From contig CM030942.1 in NCBI GenBank assembly GCA_018136815.1, forward strand, positions 239,976-303,975: DNA of 64,000 nucleotides, in the 5' to 3' direction. The DNA is from Isochrysis galbana. Lineage: Eukaryota; Haptophyta; Isochrysidales; Isochrysidaceae. Both the position numbers and the translations under genes were made by a program. Of the stretch, positions 51,535 through 62,896 are shown in pieces (the first letter of the stretch is position 1; each line of letters starts with the position of its first letter). Below the pieces are notes generated by a model. It searched no databases. It was given only the letters and a program-made list of their open reading frames with translations, and was not told where the DNA came from.

Positions 51535-54500
51535 ATGGTGGGGCTTGCGGAGGCGACGGCGCGGCTCGAGAGGGCGGTCGAGGCGGCTCGCGCGCCGGGT
51601 GGCACCGACAGCGCCACCGCGCAACTGGAGCTGCTGCACCAGATCAATACTCAGCTCTCCACTGCAGGAGAGGAGGTGATCAAAGGCTCGCAGGACGCAA
51701 TCGAGGCAGCACTCAAGAGCCTGGCTCAGCTAGGGCCGGCACCTCCCATCTGCCGCTCAATGGTCAACGTCCTCGCGACCATCTACAAGCGCGGCGCCCG
51801 CACGGGGCTGTACAATACGGTCAAGGACCTGACCTCATGGCTCAGCAACAAGAGCTCCTCGCCCTCGAGCATACCTGCTCGATGCGCGACGATGCAGCTG
51901 TTGGCGGGACTGTGCGCAGCACATGGACCGGCAATGGTTTCGCTCTGCCTTGATGCCGTGGTCCTCCTCATCAAACTCACACGCGCGGCTGAGTCACCTG
52001 TGCGCGTCGTGGCATGGGCGGCGTTAGCGCAGGCGTACCCTGGTACGGGTGGTGTGCCTAAGCTGAGCCAAGAAGAGGCAAGCAAGAGCATGAAGCAGAC
52101 AATGAGTGAACGTGGCACTTCTGCTGAACTGCGCGCCACATGTCTCCGTGCCGCCGCCCCACTTGCGTTACACGCCGAGGGCCTGTGGACTGGAGACCTC
52201 TTTGATGTGCTTAGTGCAATGCTTATCAAAGCTCTCGATGATCCCTCTGCTTCGGTGCGCGCCACCGCTTCAGTCAGCCTTTCCGAGCTGCTCCTCGCTG
52301 CACTTGCCCGCCCTGCAGGCTTCGTCAGCGTCACTGCTGCCAGGGGAAGCCGTCGTGGAGGCCTCGGGGGCGGGGGGGCCAAGCCAAGCCTGCCTACAAA
52401 GAGGTCAGATGCGTTGACTCCAATCGAAGCCGTCGCGGTTGTGCTTTCTACCGCATTTGTCAAAACTTCGAGGGAAGTCCGTGTTGGTATCGCTCGCGCT
52501 GCAGTTGGCCTTCTTCACGGCATGCGACGGGCGGACCTTGAGCGGCACGCCGAATTCATGCTCACAACCTTCCTCGGGATGGCAGCTGCGCCGTACGACG
52601 CCAGTAAGGCTTCTGTGATTCTGCGCTCCTTGGGAGGAACAGGATCGCCCGCCGAGTGTGTGTCACACATTCTGCGCGCTGGCATGGGCGAGCGCCTTTC
52701 TGAGAGGGGGCAGCACATGATGGCCAACACGATCGCTGCGCAGGTGCGCTCTTGCATGATACGGGTGGCGCAATCAAGAGCCGCAACTCGCACGCTTCAC
52801 TCTTGTGCCCCATGAAAGTTGAAACTCCGTTAGAAGCCCGCCGGCGTTTCCATATCTCTAGCATATTGCTCCGGAATCCCGCCTTGCCTTAAACGTGTAG
52901 GTTACCTCAAAGTCGTGTAATGATGCTACACTGGTCGTCGGGCTCAAGGAAGTCTCATTGCTCCTGCTGCAGCTAGGACAGGTCGCCGATGACGCAAAGG
53001 ACACGCTTTTGCAGGCAAGATTGCCCTCCGTGACAGCCTTGGTCGATGTCAATTGAGAGAGTTGGTCTCAGCAAGCCCTCTGCGTCCAGGCACCGATTAT
53101 GTACTAAACTCAGCGTCTTGCAAGCCCCCATTGTCCAGCCATCGATGATATATTAGACTGAGCTTTTCGCGCATGTTTGTTTATGGAAACACTGCTCCTC
53201 ACCCGCTCATTCCGCAGGGAGAGCGTCCACTTCTCACGCTGGTGACCTTGCCTACCCGCGCAACACGTCTTGCGGCATGCCAGTGTCTTTGGGCTGTTGC
53301 GGTCGCTTTTCCGTTGCAGCTTGCGCCACTCTTGAATCAAACACTGATCCGCCTGCGTTCCACTGCCGCAACCGCATCTGCCTCTAGCCGAGGTACCAGC
53401 AAAGATGCCACTGAGACGTTGTTGGCCGAAGCACAGGCGGTGGGCGCCTTGGTCGTTGCATCAACCAAGACGCAGTTTGGGGGACCCGCGCCGCTTTGCA
53501 ATGGATGCTTGAATGCCGCGGCCGAGTTGACTTCATCTGGAACAGAGCCTGCTCTGGCAGCTGGCTGGGCGCTCGCTACGGCGCTCTTTAGTATGCCGCC
53601 TTCTTGGGTCGCTGCTAAGCCTCGCCTGGCTAAGGTTTATGCGATGTTCAAGAGTGCTTTGGCGCAAGCTGCACCGGAGGTGTCTGCCAAAAAGAGGGAT
53701 GCTGTCGAGGCGCAGCTAAAGAGCAGGGCGTACGCGCTACAGGTAAGCACAGCTTCCTCACATGGTCACAAAATGCTCCTCGCCATACAATGCCCATCCC
53801 ACACGTTGATGCAAAGCGCGCGCTTTCTTTAAACCGACGCCTCCTCTTTGCCCAGGCCTTGTCTCATTTCCTTGACGTGATGCCTGAACAAATTGCTGCC
53901 GCCATGGTCAAGCCGATCACCGGTGCACTCCTCCCCCCAAACATCGCCCTCCTCGCTGCGTGTCGCGAGAATGCGACCAAACTCATGAACGAGAGCTTCC
54001 GGGGAGCATACTTGCTCTTTCGCGCGTACCTTTACCGAACTCTTGTCGCTCTGCCATCATCTGCACTCACTGCCAAGGTGAGCTTCTGTAGTTGTTCATC
54101 CGAACAACTTGACGTCCCGCCATCTCCACGACGTACTGTGAGGGTTTGTGGGATGCATCACGCCACTCTTCGCCGTTGCAACCCTCGCGAGGCACTTTTG
54201 CTTAATCACCCAGATCCATCAATTCCCTGTTCCCCCCCCCCCCCCCCCGGCCTCTTCCAATCCTTGCTTCCCATCCTTTGCAACATGAACGTATCTCCAG
54301 GTACTCAATGTCGTAATGCCGCTTGTTGTCGCGGACATCGTTGAGCCAGCAAATACTCATGCCGCAACTTGCACAGCTTTGACGGCTCTCTTAGACCCTC
54401 TAGACTCTCATTTGGCCCCGGTGCCAGCCGGCTCTGACGACGACCTCCCCGCGGGTATCGCGCCACCCGAGCCGTTGCGTCTAGCCGCGTCACCTGATGC

Positions 54501-57500
54501 TGAAGCCGGCTGCACGTGGCTGTCGGAGCTCCGAGCGCCTAATGACGCTGCGGGAGAAACCAAGTGCTTAGACGCCGCCGTGGCACTCTTTGGTGCTGTG
54601 TTTCGTCTACAGACCTCAGGTAATGCACCATACCCTCGGGACGAAAAGCAAGTTGCAAACGGGAGAGGGACGATCTCGCAATGCAGTGTCCAAATTCGTG
54701 TGAAGCACTTATAATGCATATGCCACTATCCGTGCGTATCGGCCAACTGCCTGATGTTCGGGCACTGCCAGGACTGCCCGTATTTTCCGATCCGAAGCTA
54801 TGGCGTTGTTCACTTACGCATGAAGTAGTGCTGTTATCGCCGCGTAGGATTTGCTCCGACCTCCCTGTCCCCTTTTTCCCACCACTCGAACCAATGCTCT
54901 CATTCAGATGTGCGAGCGCAGTTGCTTACTCACTTGGGCAACGCCGCCTCCAAGGCGGCTCGTGATGCCGCCGCTGCTGCAAAGCCCACACCGGCCGCGG
55001 GCTTCTTCGGCGGTGGGAGCTCAACCTCGGAGACTTTTCGTGATGAGAAGCCCTCTGCACTTACCAATATTTGCGCCGCACTGCTTTCGTCGATTCAAAG
55101 GCTTGCATTTCGACCCTCGAAATCGGCGCTCCGTGCTGAGCTCTCTCCCGCGTTCGGCGCTGTGCTTGCGCCATGTTTAGCCGACACAGACCCCGCGGTG
55201 AGGCGCGCGGCAGCACAGGCAGTCGGACTGCTCGGGCAGCTGCTTGGTGAGTGCGGTAACCCCCAAATCCGCCCCAGGCTCTCTACCACCACCTCTCCTA
55301 TCTCCACTCATAATCTCGTGTTCTTGCTCTCACTTCTCAACACTGATATCTTCTAGCGTACCCCGCGTGCGTTACGCAATCTGATCGGGGCTCCGCATGC
55401 TGGATCGTCCCATTTCGTTCACTCTTTCATCTACCATGTATCGCCTTCCGGAGGCGACACGGCGAGCCGCAAGCGGTGCCATTTTCATCCACCACTTTCC
55501 CAACCTGCCTCTTCGTGGTTGCCTATATCAGGCGACGTATATCTGGATTCGTTTTCTTCGCTCGCCTCTGCAGCCCTTACCGACTCGAAGGCAAAAGACG
55601 AAGCGCGCGCTGCACACGCTCTTGCGCTTGGGCATCTCTTGTCCGCAACTCTTCCAAGTCGCCCCGATTCGAGACCTGCTCCTGCACCCCGCGCTCGCAT
55701 CGGTGTACAACTGCTGTGTTCGCTCCTCCCTTCAGCTGGCGCACCGTCTCCACCGGCGCATCTTGTTGAATGGACATTGCATGCCCTCGGGCGGATTGCA
55801 GCTGCTCAGGGTCCAGATTACAAGCCTTTGGTTGGGGCCACGTTGTCTGCTCTTTCTGCCGCTACTCTTGCTCCTGGAGCGCCGCAAACGGCGCGTGCCT
55901 CTCTTGCTACCGCGCGCCTTGCTACCGCTCTCGCAACTACAATTGCTCCGGCACTCGCCGCTGCTGCGGGCGGGCGGGTCGGCCAACCTCAGGCAATGCT
56001 CTATCGTTGCCGTGTGCTAGTTTCCGCCGCCTGCCGAACTCAAGGCGGTGGGCACGGCGGTCACACGCACGCCTACACTCACGGCCATGCCCATACACAT
56101 GTCAGAGGCGGAGCAGCGGAAATGCTCTCAGCCGAAGAACTTTTGTTCGAACGGCAGATCATCTCACTGCCTGCCGAATCCGTCCCCCCTGTGGCCTCAA
56201 CCCCAGCCGCGGCCCTATATTCCGCAATCACTCACGGCCTTGCCTCACCTCTAGCCGCTTTGCGCATCGCGGCTCTCACGGCAATCGGCGAGATCGCCAC
56301 AGCGGCTGAGGCGAAGACAAATGCAAATCCCCTGGCTGTGCCAACGGGCGCGGCCACGACGTACGCCCCTTCAAGGAAGGAACTGAGCCGAATATCCGGT
56401 GAGCTGATATGAGCTCTACTTGCGACGTGAAGGGTTTCGATCAACATGCCGCCGTAGGGATGCTTCAACTCTTCGTGAACTCATCCGTTCTTGGCACTCC
56501 CTTGTTCCACAGGATGCCTCCTCGGCCTCATGGATCACGAGCCCGATTCCATATCTCTCGATCTCGCCAAACACATCCTTCTTCGCTTGCTTCATGCGGA
56601 TGGACCTTCGGCGCCCTCTTTCTGGGTCCACGCCCTTGCTGACACCGTGGCAGAGGGGAAGAAAAACACGAATACAGATGCAAATTCAGCTCCCCCCGCT
56701 AGTAATGTTGCTGCTGGTGGGTTCGGAGGTGGCCAGTCTTCTGATTCGGAGGATGGAGACGGCGGGTGGGATCGGAATGCATCTGGCTTGCCGCAAGGGG
56801 GTGATGATGAGGACGAGGAAGAAGCAAGGAAAAGACAAAAGGAGGCTCAGGTAATTGGCCTCGAGAGGAATGTGTCGTAGTTGATTGACGATTGGCGGGT
56901 GGGAAAGGACAATATGCTTGTTTGGTAATTGCACCATCACTTTATCTTCAGGCCATCTACAGTGTGTGACCTCCGCCCGTCCCACCCACGCTCTCCTTTG
57001 TTGCAGTTGGAGGCCGAGGAGTCCTTGAAATGGGCTCGAACACTTCCTCGATGGCAAACTCGGCTTTTCGCGGCCGAGTGCGCTCGTCGCCTACTGCTTG
57101 TCGTCACCCAACCCGAACACTTCTCACTCGGAATCGCACGTCAAGTGTTCGACGCAAACATCTCCGATGACTCGAAACCCCTGGTGTTTTCTCTCTCCGA
57201 ACTTGTGGGTGTCGCGTTCACGGTTGCGACCGCTCGTATCGATGCGATGCGCCCCTCCGGAGTGCTGATGCTGCATGACATTGTTGACAAATTTGGGGCC
57301 TCACTGGATCCGGACTTCGAACACCACCTTCTTCTCGAGCAGTCCCATGCACAGGTGGCTCGTCCCAGCCCTCCCAACCAACCTCCACCACCAAAGCATT
57401 TTCCATGCGTACCTTCGACAGTTGCCTTCATGGCCCCTAGTATGTATCCTTCACTGAGAGAATCGTGTCACTATCCTTCAAACTTTGTGTTGTTGCAGAT

Positions 57501-59884
57501 CGGCGCCGCTCTCCGCCCTTGTTTTGCGCCTGATGCGCCTCCCGGGTTGACTGCTTCGGGATGCGCTTTACTGTCGCGATACTTACTTGCGATCACTACC
57601 AGCGAAGGGGGTGTCGAGGTCGATCCTGTCGCGGTGCGAAAGCTTCTTGGACTCTTGACCAAAATGTTGACACCGATATCACTTGCCCAGCTCGAGTATC
57701 CAGCGCTGTCCGACGCGGCCGCTACGGTGGTGCGCACCGCTGCCCTTCGTGCCGCAGCGGCCCTTCAACAAGCCGTGGCCACAGAACCTACGGCTAGGGC
57801 GGAGCTCGCCACGCAGCTCAAGTCTGCATTACCAGCCTTACGCACCTGCTGGATGGGATTGCTACGCGACTGGTGTGCCCTCTCAGCCGCTAGTGGCCGC
57901 GCAGCCAAAGGGTACGCGCCCCATCTGTACACGACTGCGGCCGCAGTTGCATCGCGTGAGCACATTGAGCATGCATGGCCGGCAGCATTTGATGCCGTTC
58001 TCTCGCTCATTGGCACTGATGCGTGGCGCGAAGAGCGCCCCACGGGCTCACATGCTCGTGACATGACGGCAAGGATAGGTGCTGCTGCGGCCGCCGCTGA
58101 TAACGCTCTCACGAGCGAGGACCCATGTGAGGTTTCTGTGCTCTCTCCCATAAATCCAGCGCCTGAAAGTGAGGACTTTGACCTACTTATCGGGCTTTGT
58201 GTACATACGCTTGCGGCCGCCGATGCACGTTGTGCCGCCGCCGACGATTCGGCAATCGAGGCACCGCTTGGACAAGAACCGCCGATCATCGACGCCTGTG
58301 GTGAGGAGGCGACGCTCTGTGTGGCATCGCTACCGAAGCTGCTGCATCCGGACTTCTTGACACCAGTCGCGCTCCCACCAGTCTCAATGCTCCTGATTCT
58401 CCGTCTCCTTTTCCGCATTTCCCAGTCGCGCGGCGCCCCGCCGGCGATGCGGGTTGCAATCGCAGGCCTCACTGCGCACCTAGCTCCTAAGCTAGGGCAA
58501 TACACAAAGGCGGGAACGGAAGATGCGCGGCAGATTCTCGTGGCGTTGCAATTGCTCGCAGCTGCGCCTGCGATGAGTGCTATTCCTGCACTCCGCGACC
58601 CGTCGGCCCTGGGGCATTCTCATCCTCTAGCTCTAGTGGACGTATCGGATCTACAGGCACTAGCACTGTCGCTACGCGCGCTCTCTCTTTTGCCGGCATC
58701 TCTCCCGTTCTCCGATCGGCTCCCATGGATACCCACTGCTTTCACCGTCGTGCTTCAAGCCGCAGCCACTCCTCTTGATGTTGCGGCCAGCAACGACGCT
58801 AAGGCTTTCACCAATACCAGCTCCGATGGGGTGCGCGAGGAATGCATTTCCTCCATTAATACTTTGGTCGGATTCTGCGAGGCACCCGTGGACGACCCAG
58901 ACGCCCAGTTACACGACCGTTCTTCAGGAGCCGGTGCGGCCAAGTCGAGGTTACTTGCTGCTGCGGGGGGCGCAGCCTTAGAGCTGTTGCAACGAGCCAC
59001 TGAAGGTTCTCCTTGCGCAGATCTCCTCCTCAAGCTTGCGTTGCGCATCGTAGGGGGCTTGCCAGTCGACTCGCCATCTGGAGCTGACGTCCACACGAGG
59101 GCGCAGGCCGCTCTCCGCCGCATGTTGAGACCTGGCCCTCAGCACTTGCAGTCCCAACAGGCTGCGCATGGCACCCTGATGGCCTTTTTGGCTGCATGCA
59201 AAGATAAGTCACCTGGCATTTCGAACAGCTACCTGATTGCGTTGCTTCCGGATGTCGCAGCTTGCTTCCATTCAGGCAGCGAGAATGACCGCGTCGGCGC
59301 AGTGAAGGTGTGACGCAAGCAGCCCTTTGACGCGCAGGGACGCCCCGGCCTCGAACGCACTGGCGTGACTTATTGTGCGATTCACAGTCAAAACAAGAGA
59401 ATGCAACTTGCTGCCCATGCTTGAAGCCCATTCACATTCGTTAGCAATTCGCACGTGAGGCCCTAGCCACTGCCTCATTTGCCAAAACCGACCCCTTCTT
59501 TCGGTGCCCCCACTCTAGGTTCTCCTTCTCGCGTGCACACTCGCGCCCCCGGACAGCATGGCTGCCTTGTTTTCCCTTGCTCTCCCGATACTAGTGGCAG
59601 GCATGCCGACCGACGCCGATGTCTCGCCACCGACTGCTGAACTCTCTACCATCTGCCAAACAGCTCTCACCGCCCTAGGCGGCCGAGCACCTGAAGCGTT
59701 CCGTGCCGCGGTCAGTGTATTTTCGGCCTCTACGCGTGCGCGGATGGAGACGTCAATCCGTGAGGCAGCTGCTAAGAAGCAACGAGCAGCGTCTACGCTG
59801 AACCCAACAACAACCGCGGGCGCAGTTGCCGATGCAAAACCGACCATTGCCCTAAAAATGGATTTCGGGAATTTTGGGAAATGA
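51535..59884 (+). CDS. HEATR5 / Laa1 / SWEETIE-type giant HEAT-repeat protein
   Basis: Eleven proposed exons: 51535-52743, 52901-53047, 53218-53742, 53856-54077, 54301-54619, 54908-55246, 55532-56398, 56513-56850, 57007-57354, 57499-59307, 59519-59884. All ten introns are GT-AG and keep frame, giving 2162 residues, close to animal HEATR5 (about 2070). Matches to the family run in order: RSMVNVLATIYKRG, ILRAGMGERLSERGQ, LAACQCLWAVAVAFPLQLAP, LDAAVALFGAVF, LPRWQTRLFAAECARRLL, IGAALRPCFAPDAPP, and a final PTIALKMDFGNFG. HEATR5 and yeast Laa1 bind the AP-1 clathrin adaptor and support trafficking between trans-Golgi and endosomes. Exon 7 adds a His-rich loop (HTHAYTHGHAHTH) and exon 8 an acidic one. 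Exon 2 is the least certain. Confidence 0.88.
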
Positions 59885-60665
59885 GCGGCGCGCAAGGCGC
59901 AAGGCCTGTGAATTCTCTTGTTGCTCTTTTTGGCAGGCGTGCGGCTGATTGCCATGCCCTGCCCTATGTTTGCTAGGAAACCGATCTGTCAATCAACCTA
60001 GCACATCGGTGATTCATTTTCTACTAGTGTTTTTATTAACGATGAACGATGCATGCCTGCGTCCCAAGTAGATGGCACACTGCTTCTTGAGCGTGTGGCA
60101 CAGACGCCCCAATCTGATCACCACTAGCCATCTAGAGACTGAAACCTCAGGCGTGCTCTGTTTGCTTTTCTCTTCGGCGCCCCCTATTGTGGGAAGGGTG
60201 TTGTAGCAGAAGCAGTAGCCTTGTCTATGTCTATGATATGATGCGTATGATGGCACAGAGAATGATGATCAAATTCAGAGGAGGGGAGGGGGCCATTGGC
60301 CGTTGGGGCTGCCGGGGCTTGCGGGGGGCGTGGCACAGGGTGTGGAGGGAAACTGGGAACCGGCCGGAGCGCGGCCGGTGTCGACACGGGGCGATAGCGG
60401 ACACAGAAGAGCACTCGAACAGAGCCAAAGTCCCATTGACCATTGAGGATTTAGAGCGATCAAACAGTGATTTATAACTTTGACTAGCCTAGTAGTAGTA
60501 GTCTGACTACTGACTACTACTACTAACATCTTACGTGTGGAGGGGGGGGCTGCATTTTTCATTTTTTGACCGTTCTCCAGCAACCCGAACCAAATACTCA
60601 GAAAGCAGAAACACCTGGGGGGCTTACCTGCTCAGCACATCAACTATCATTATAACGGTAGGGTC

Positions 60666-60725
60666 ATGGAGCGCGCGCCGCTCCCCTCTCCTCCTGCAGC
60701 CACCACACGCGACCAGAAGTTATAA
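60666..60725 (+). pseudogene. MERA leader exon, copy 5, degraded
   Basis: The ATG at 60666 in the context tagggtcATGG starts MERAPLPSPPAATTRDQKL and then stops. The first 10 codons agree with the other copies; the basic patch and splice donor are lost. Confidence 0.5.
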
Positions 60726-60785
60726 TTATAACCTTCATGGGGGTATTGTACACCGTACGGTATAGGTAAATAGGTATAAATCCAA

Positions 60786-60830
60786 AAAAAAACCTGAGGT
60801 CGCAGCCTCTAATTCGCCTTCAATCTGGTA
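60786..60830 (-). pseudogene. Possible scrap of a Fanzor zinc-finger region
   Basis: On the plus strand AACCTGAGGTCGCAGCCTCT followed by AATTC matches 10516-10540 at about 22 of 25 bases. In the Fanzor frame this encodes R-G-C-D/N-L-R-F. It is too short for certainty and lies 60 bases from a leader remnant on the other strand. Confidence 0.3.
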
Positions 60831-61447
60831 TCTAGGTACACTCCAGGGCGAAAGGAGAGAGAACGTTGCGCATTAACATCGATCGAAGGCCGGCGTGACG
60901 TGTACGGCTCTGGCTTGTGCGTGTTACCGATTCTCATGTCTCATCCACCCACAGCCGCTTGTCGATAAGAAAACGAAGCCGAGGCTCAGAAGCATCCGTG
61001 CACGAACACGGCCCTAATATCCATTGTCCTCTAGCCAATGGCATGTGTTGCCGCCCCGTGGTGAGAACCACAAGGCGGCCATAGTCCCTCCTGCCCGTCC
61101 AACCCAAGCCCACCACCCAAACCTCCCGTCTGGGACCAAGTGCTCGTCCATGTGTTTGGGCGTGTGCGAAAGGGCACTATGCAGAGGGCGAAGGCCGGCA
61201 CGCAGATGTACTTCAAGTGTGCAACAAGGCAGTGGGCAACGCAAAGGGTGCAGGAAAATAGCTGGTGGGCAGTGCGGGCTCAGTAGGCAATATGGCAGTG
61301 CGGGCTCAGCAGGCAGCGCACGGGAAAAAGTGCAAAGCGGCATAGGGACGGGCCCGGGGGGCGTCAGTGATACCGAGTGCTATAGACATATTCACGCGGT
61401 CAAAGTTCAAGTCAAAAGTACCTGCACAGTAAGGGAGGAGGGTCACC

Positions 61448-62896
61448 TTACCTGATGCTCATGGAATTCAGAATGGACTCCTTCGCCGCTGCCCTTTCCT
61501 TTTTGGAGGACTCGCCACCAGAAAGAATCTTCCAAAAGCGAAGAGTCTCGTCGGCAGCGGCAGTGACGACGGTGGTCCCGTCTGGAGACTGCGCCATGTG
61601 AAGCACACGAGAAGTGTGTCCGGTGAGTTCCGCAACTTTGACCATTGACGGGTACTTCCAAAGAATGAGCTGGTTATGGGAATAGCCATGAGATGAGACG
61701 AGCTCCTTGTCGTGCTTTGCCCACTGGAGAGCGCAGACTTGCGAATGAGTGTCGACGGCATTCAAGCATGCACCCGTGCCGCTATTCCAGAAGCGAATCA
61801 TGCGATCGGCGGTGCCACCACCTGACGCGAGCAAGTTGCGCTGCCAAGGACACCATGCGAGGGCCTTGACGGCCGCTTGGTGCTGATCAAGGCGGAACAT
61901 TGGCTGGTCGCATAGGCCATTCGATGATGCAGTATACCGATCATCCCAAATGTTGAGGATGTTGTCGTTCCCTCCAGATGCTAGCTGTGTGCCACTTGGG
62001 GACCACTTCAAGCCACAAACCTCCTGCGCATGTCCGCGAAGAGTTCCGACTTTGTGCTCCGCGATGCGAACGTCGTGATGCAAAATTACGGAGTCCCGAC
62101 CACCCGAAGAGAGCACTGGCCCATTCCAAGAAAGGGAGGACACACGTGCACGGTGGCCGGACATGCACCGGACTTGTTTCAGCTTCTCGACGTCCCAGAT
62201 TTGAACCTTGTGATCAGACGTACCCACCGCCATGTACGAGCCCTCCTGAACCCACGACAGCGAGGTGACATGCGTGTTTTCACCTGGTGTTTGCATGAGC
62301 TGCTGGATAGATCCATCGGAAGCATTCCACAAGTAAATCGAGTCGCCGAGCGCCACACCCAATACGTTGGAAGAATTCCAGTCGAGCAGGTTCAAGTAAT
62401 AATCGTCAAGAAGCTCGGGCGCATCCAAGATGCGCTCGGGTGCTTGTGGGATGTGGCGGGAGTACTTCTTGGGCGCCAGGCCGGCTTCACGATTTTGGGT
62501 GTAAAGCACTCGCAACGAATTTTGGTGACCCGCCGGCGCCGCCGGCGCCTTCGACTTGAATGCGAGCACCTTGTTGGTTGCTTGTCCGGCGAACAAGTTG
62601 GCCGCCAACTCCTTCTTGTATTCCTCTTTGGCCGGCGACGCATTCACCCCAGCATTCTCATTCTGGTGAGAACGTGTCAGCTCAAAGTGCGACACGTCCA
62701 GGTCCATAGCAGAGCGCTGTGGGATGAAACGATCGCCGTGCGGCCGCGAGGAGGGTGTGCGCCCGCGCTTTGGTGTTTCGTTGTCGAACGCGGGGCCGGC
62801 AAGATGGGAGCTGGACGGAGCACTCCTTTGCTTGATGCGCTTGAGCGGCGTCCCCTGCATGGCGTCGAGGCAAGATTCATATGTCGCAGGGTTCAT
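61448..62896 (-). CDS. CDC20: CDC20/Cdh1-family activator of the anaphase-promoting complex
   Basis: 482 residues from MNPATYES (62896). A possible 3' splice site about 20 bases upstream suggests a 5' UTR intron, so the longer frame was not used. A C-box, DRFIPQR (residues 55-61), is followed by SAMDLDVSHFEL as in CDC20. KVLAFKSKAP is a candidate Mad2-binding segment. Then YYLNLLDWNSSNVLGVALGDSIYLWN opens seven WD40 repeats, including GHRARVSSLSWNGPVLSSGGRD and GHAQEVCGLKWSPSGTQLASGGND. The protein ends in Ile-Arg, the IR tail that docks on APC3. It recruits securin and cyclins to the APC/C for ubiquitination. The C-box context and absence of a clear KEN box favour CDC20 over Cdh1. Confidence 0.93.
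   Translation of the reverse strand: MNPATYESCLDAMQGTPLKRIKQRSAPSSSHLAGPAFDNETPKRGRTPSSRPHGDRFIPQRSAMDLDVSHFELTRSHQNENAGVNASPAKEEYKKELAANLFAGQATNKVLAFKSKAPAAPAGHQNSLRVLYTQNREAGLAPKKYSRHIPQAPERILDAPELLDDYYLNLLDWNSSNVLGVALGDSIYLWNASDGSIQQLMQTPGENTHVTSLSWVQEGSYMAVGTSDHKVQIWDVEKLKQVRCMSGHRARVSSLSWNGPVLSSGGRDSVILHHDVRIAEHKVGTLRGHAQEVCGLKWSPSGTQLASGGNDNILNIWDDRYTASSNGLCDQPMFRLDQHQAAVKALAWCPWQRNLLASGGGTADRMIRFWNSGTGACLNAVDTHSQVCALQWAKHDKELVSSHGYSHNQLILWKYPSMVKVAELTGHTSRVLHMAQSPDGTTVVTAAADETLRFWKILSGGESSKKERAAAKESILNSMSIR

Larger units (their letters stand above)
59885..61447. other. Intergenic with transposon scraps
   Basis: Besides the leader remnant (60666) and the possible Fanzor scrap (60786), nothing is supported. 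A small tandem repeat of GGCAGTGCGGGCTCAG occurs at about 61269 and 61294. Confidence 0.45.
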
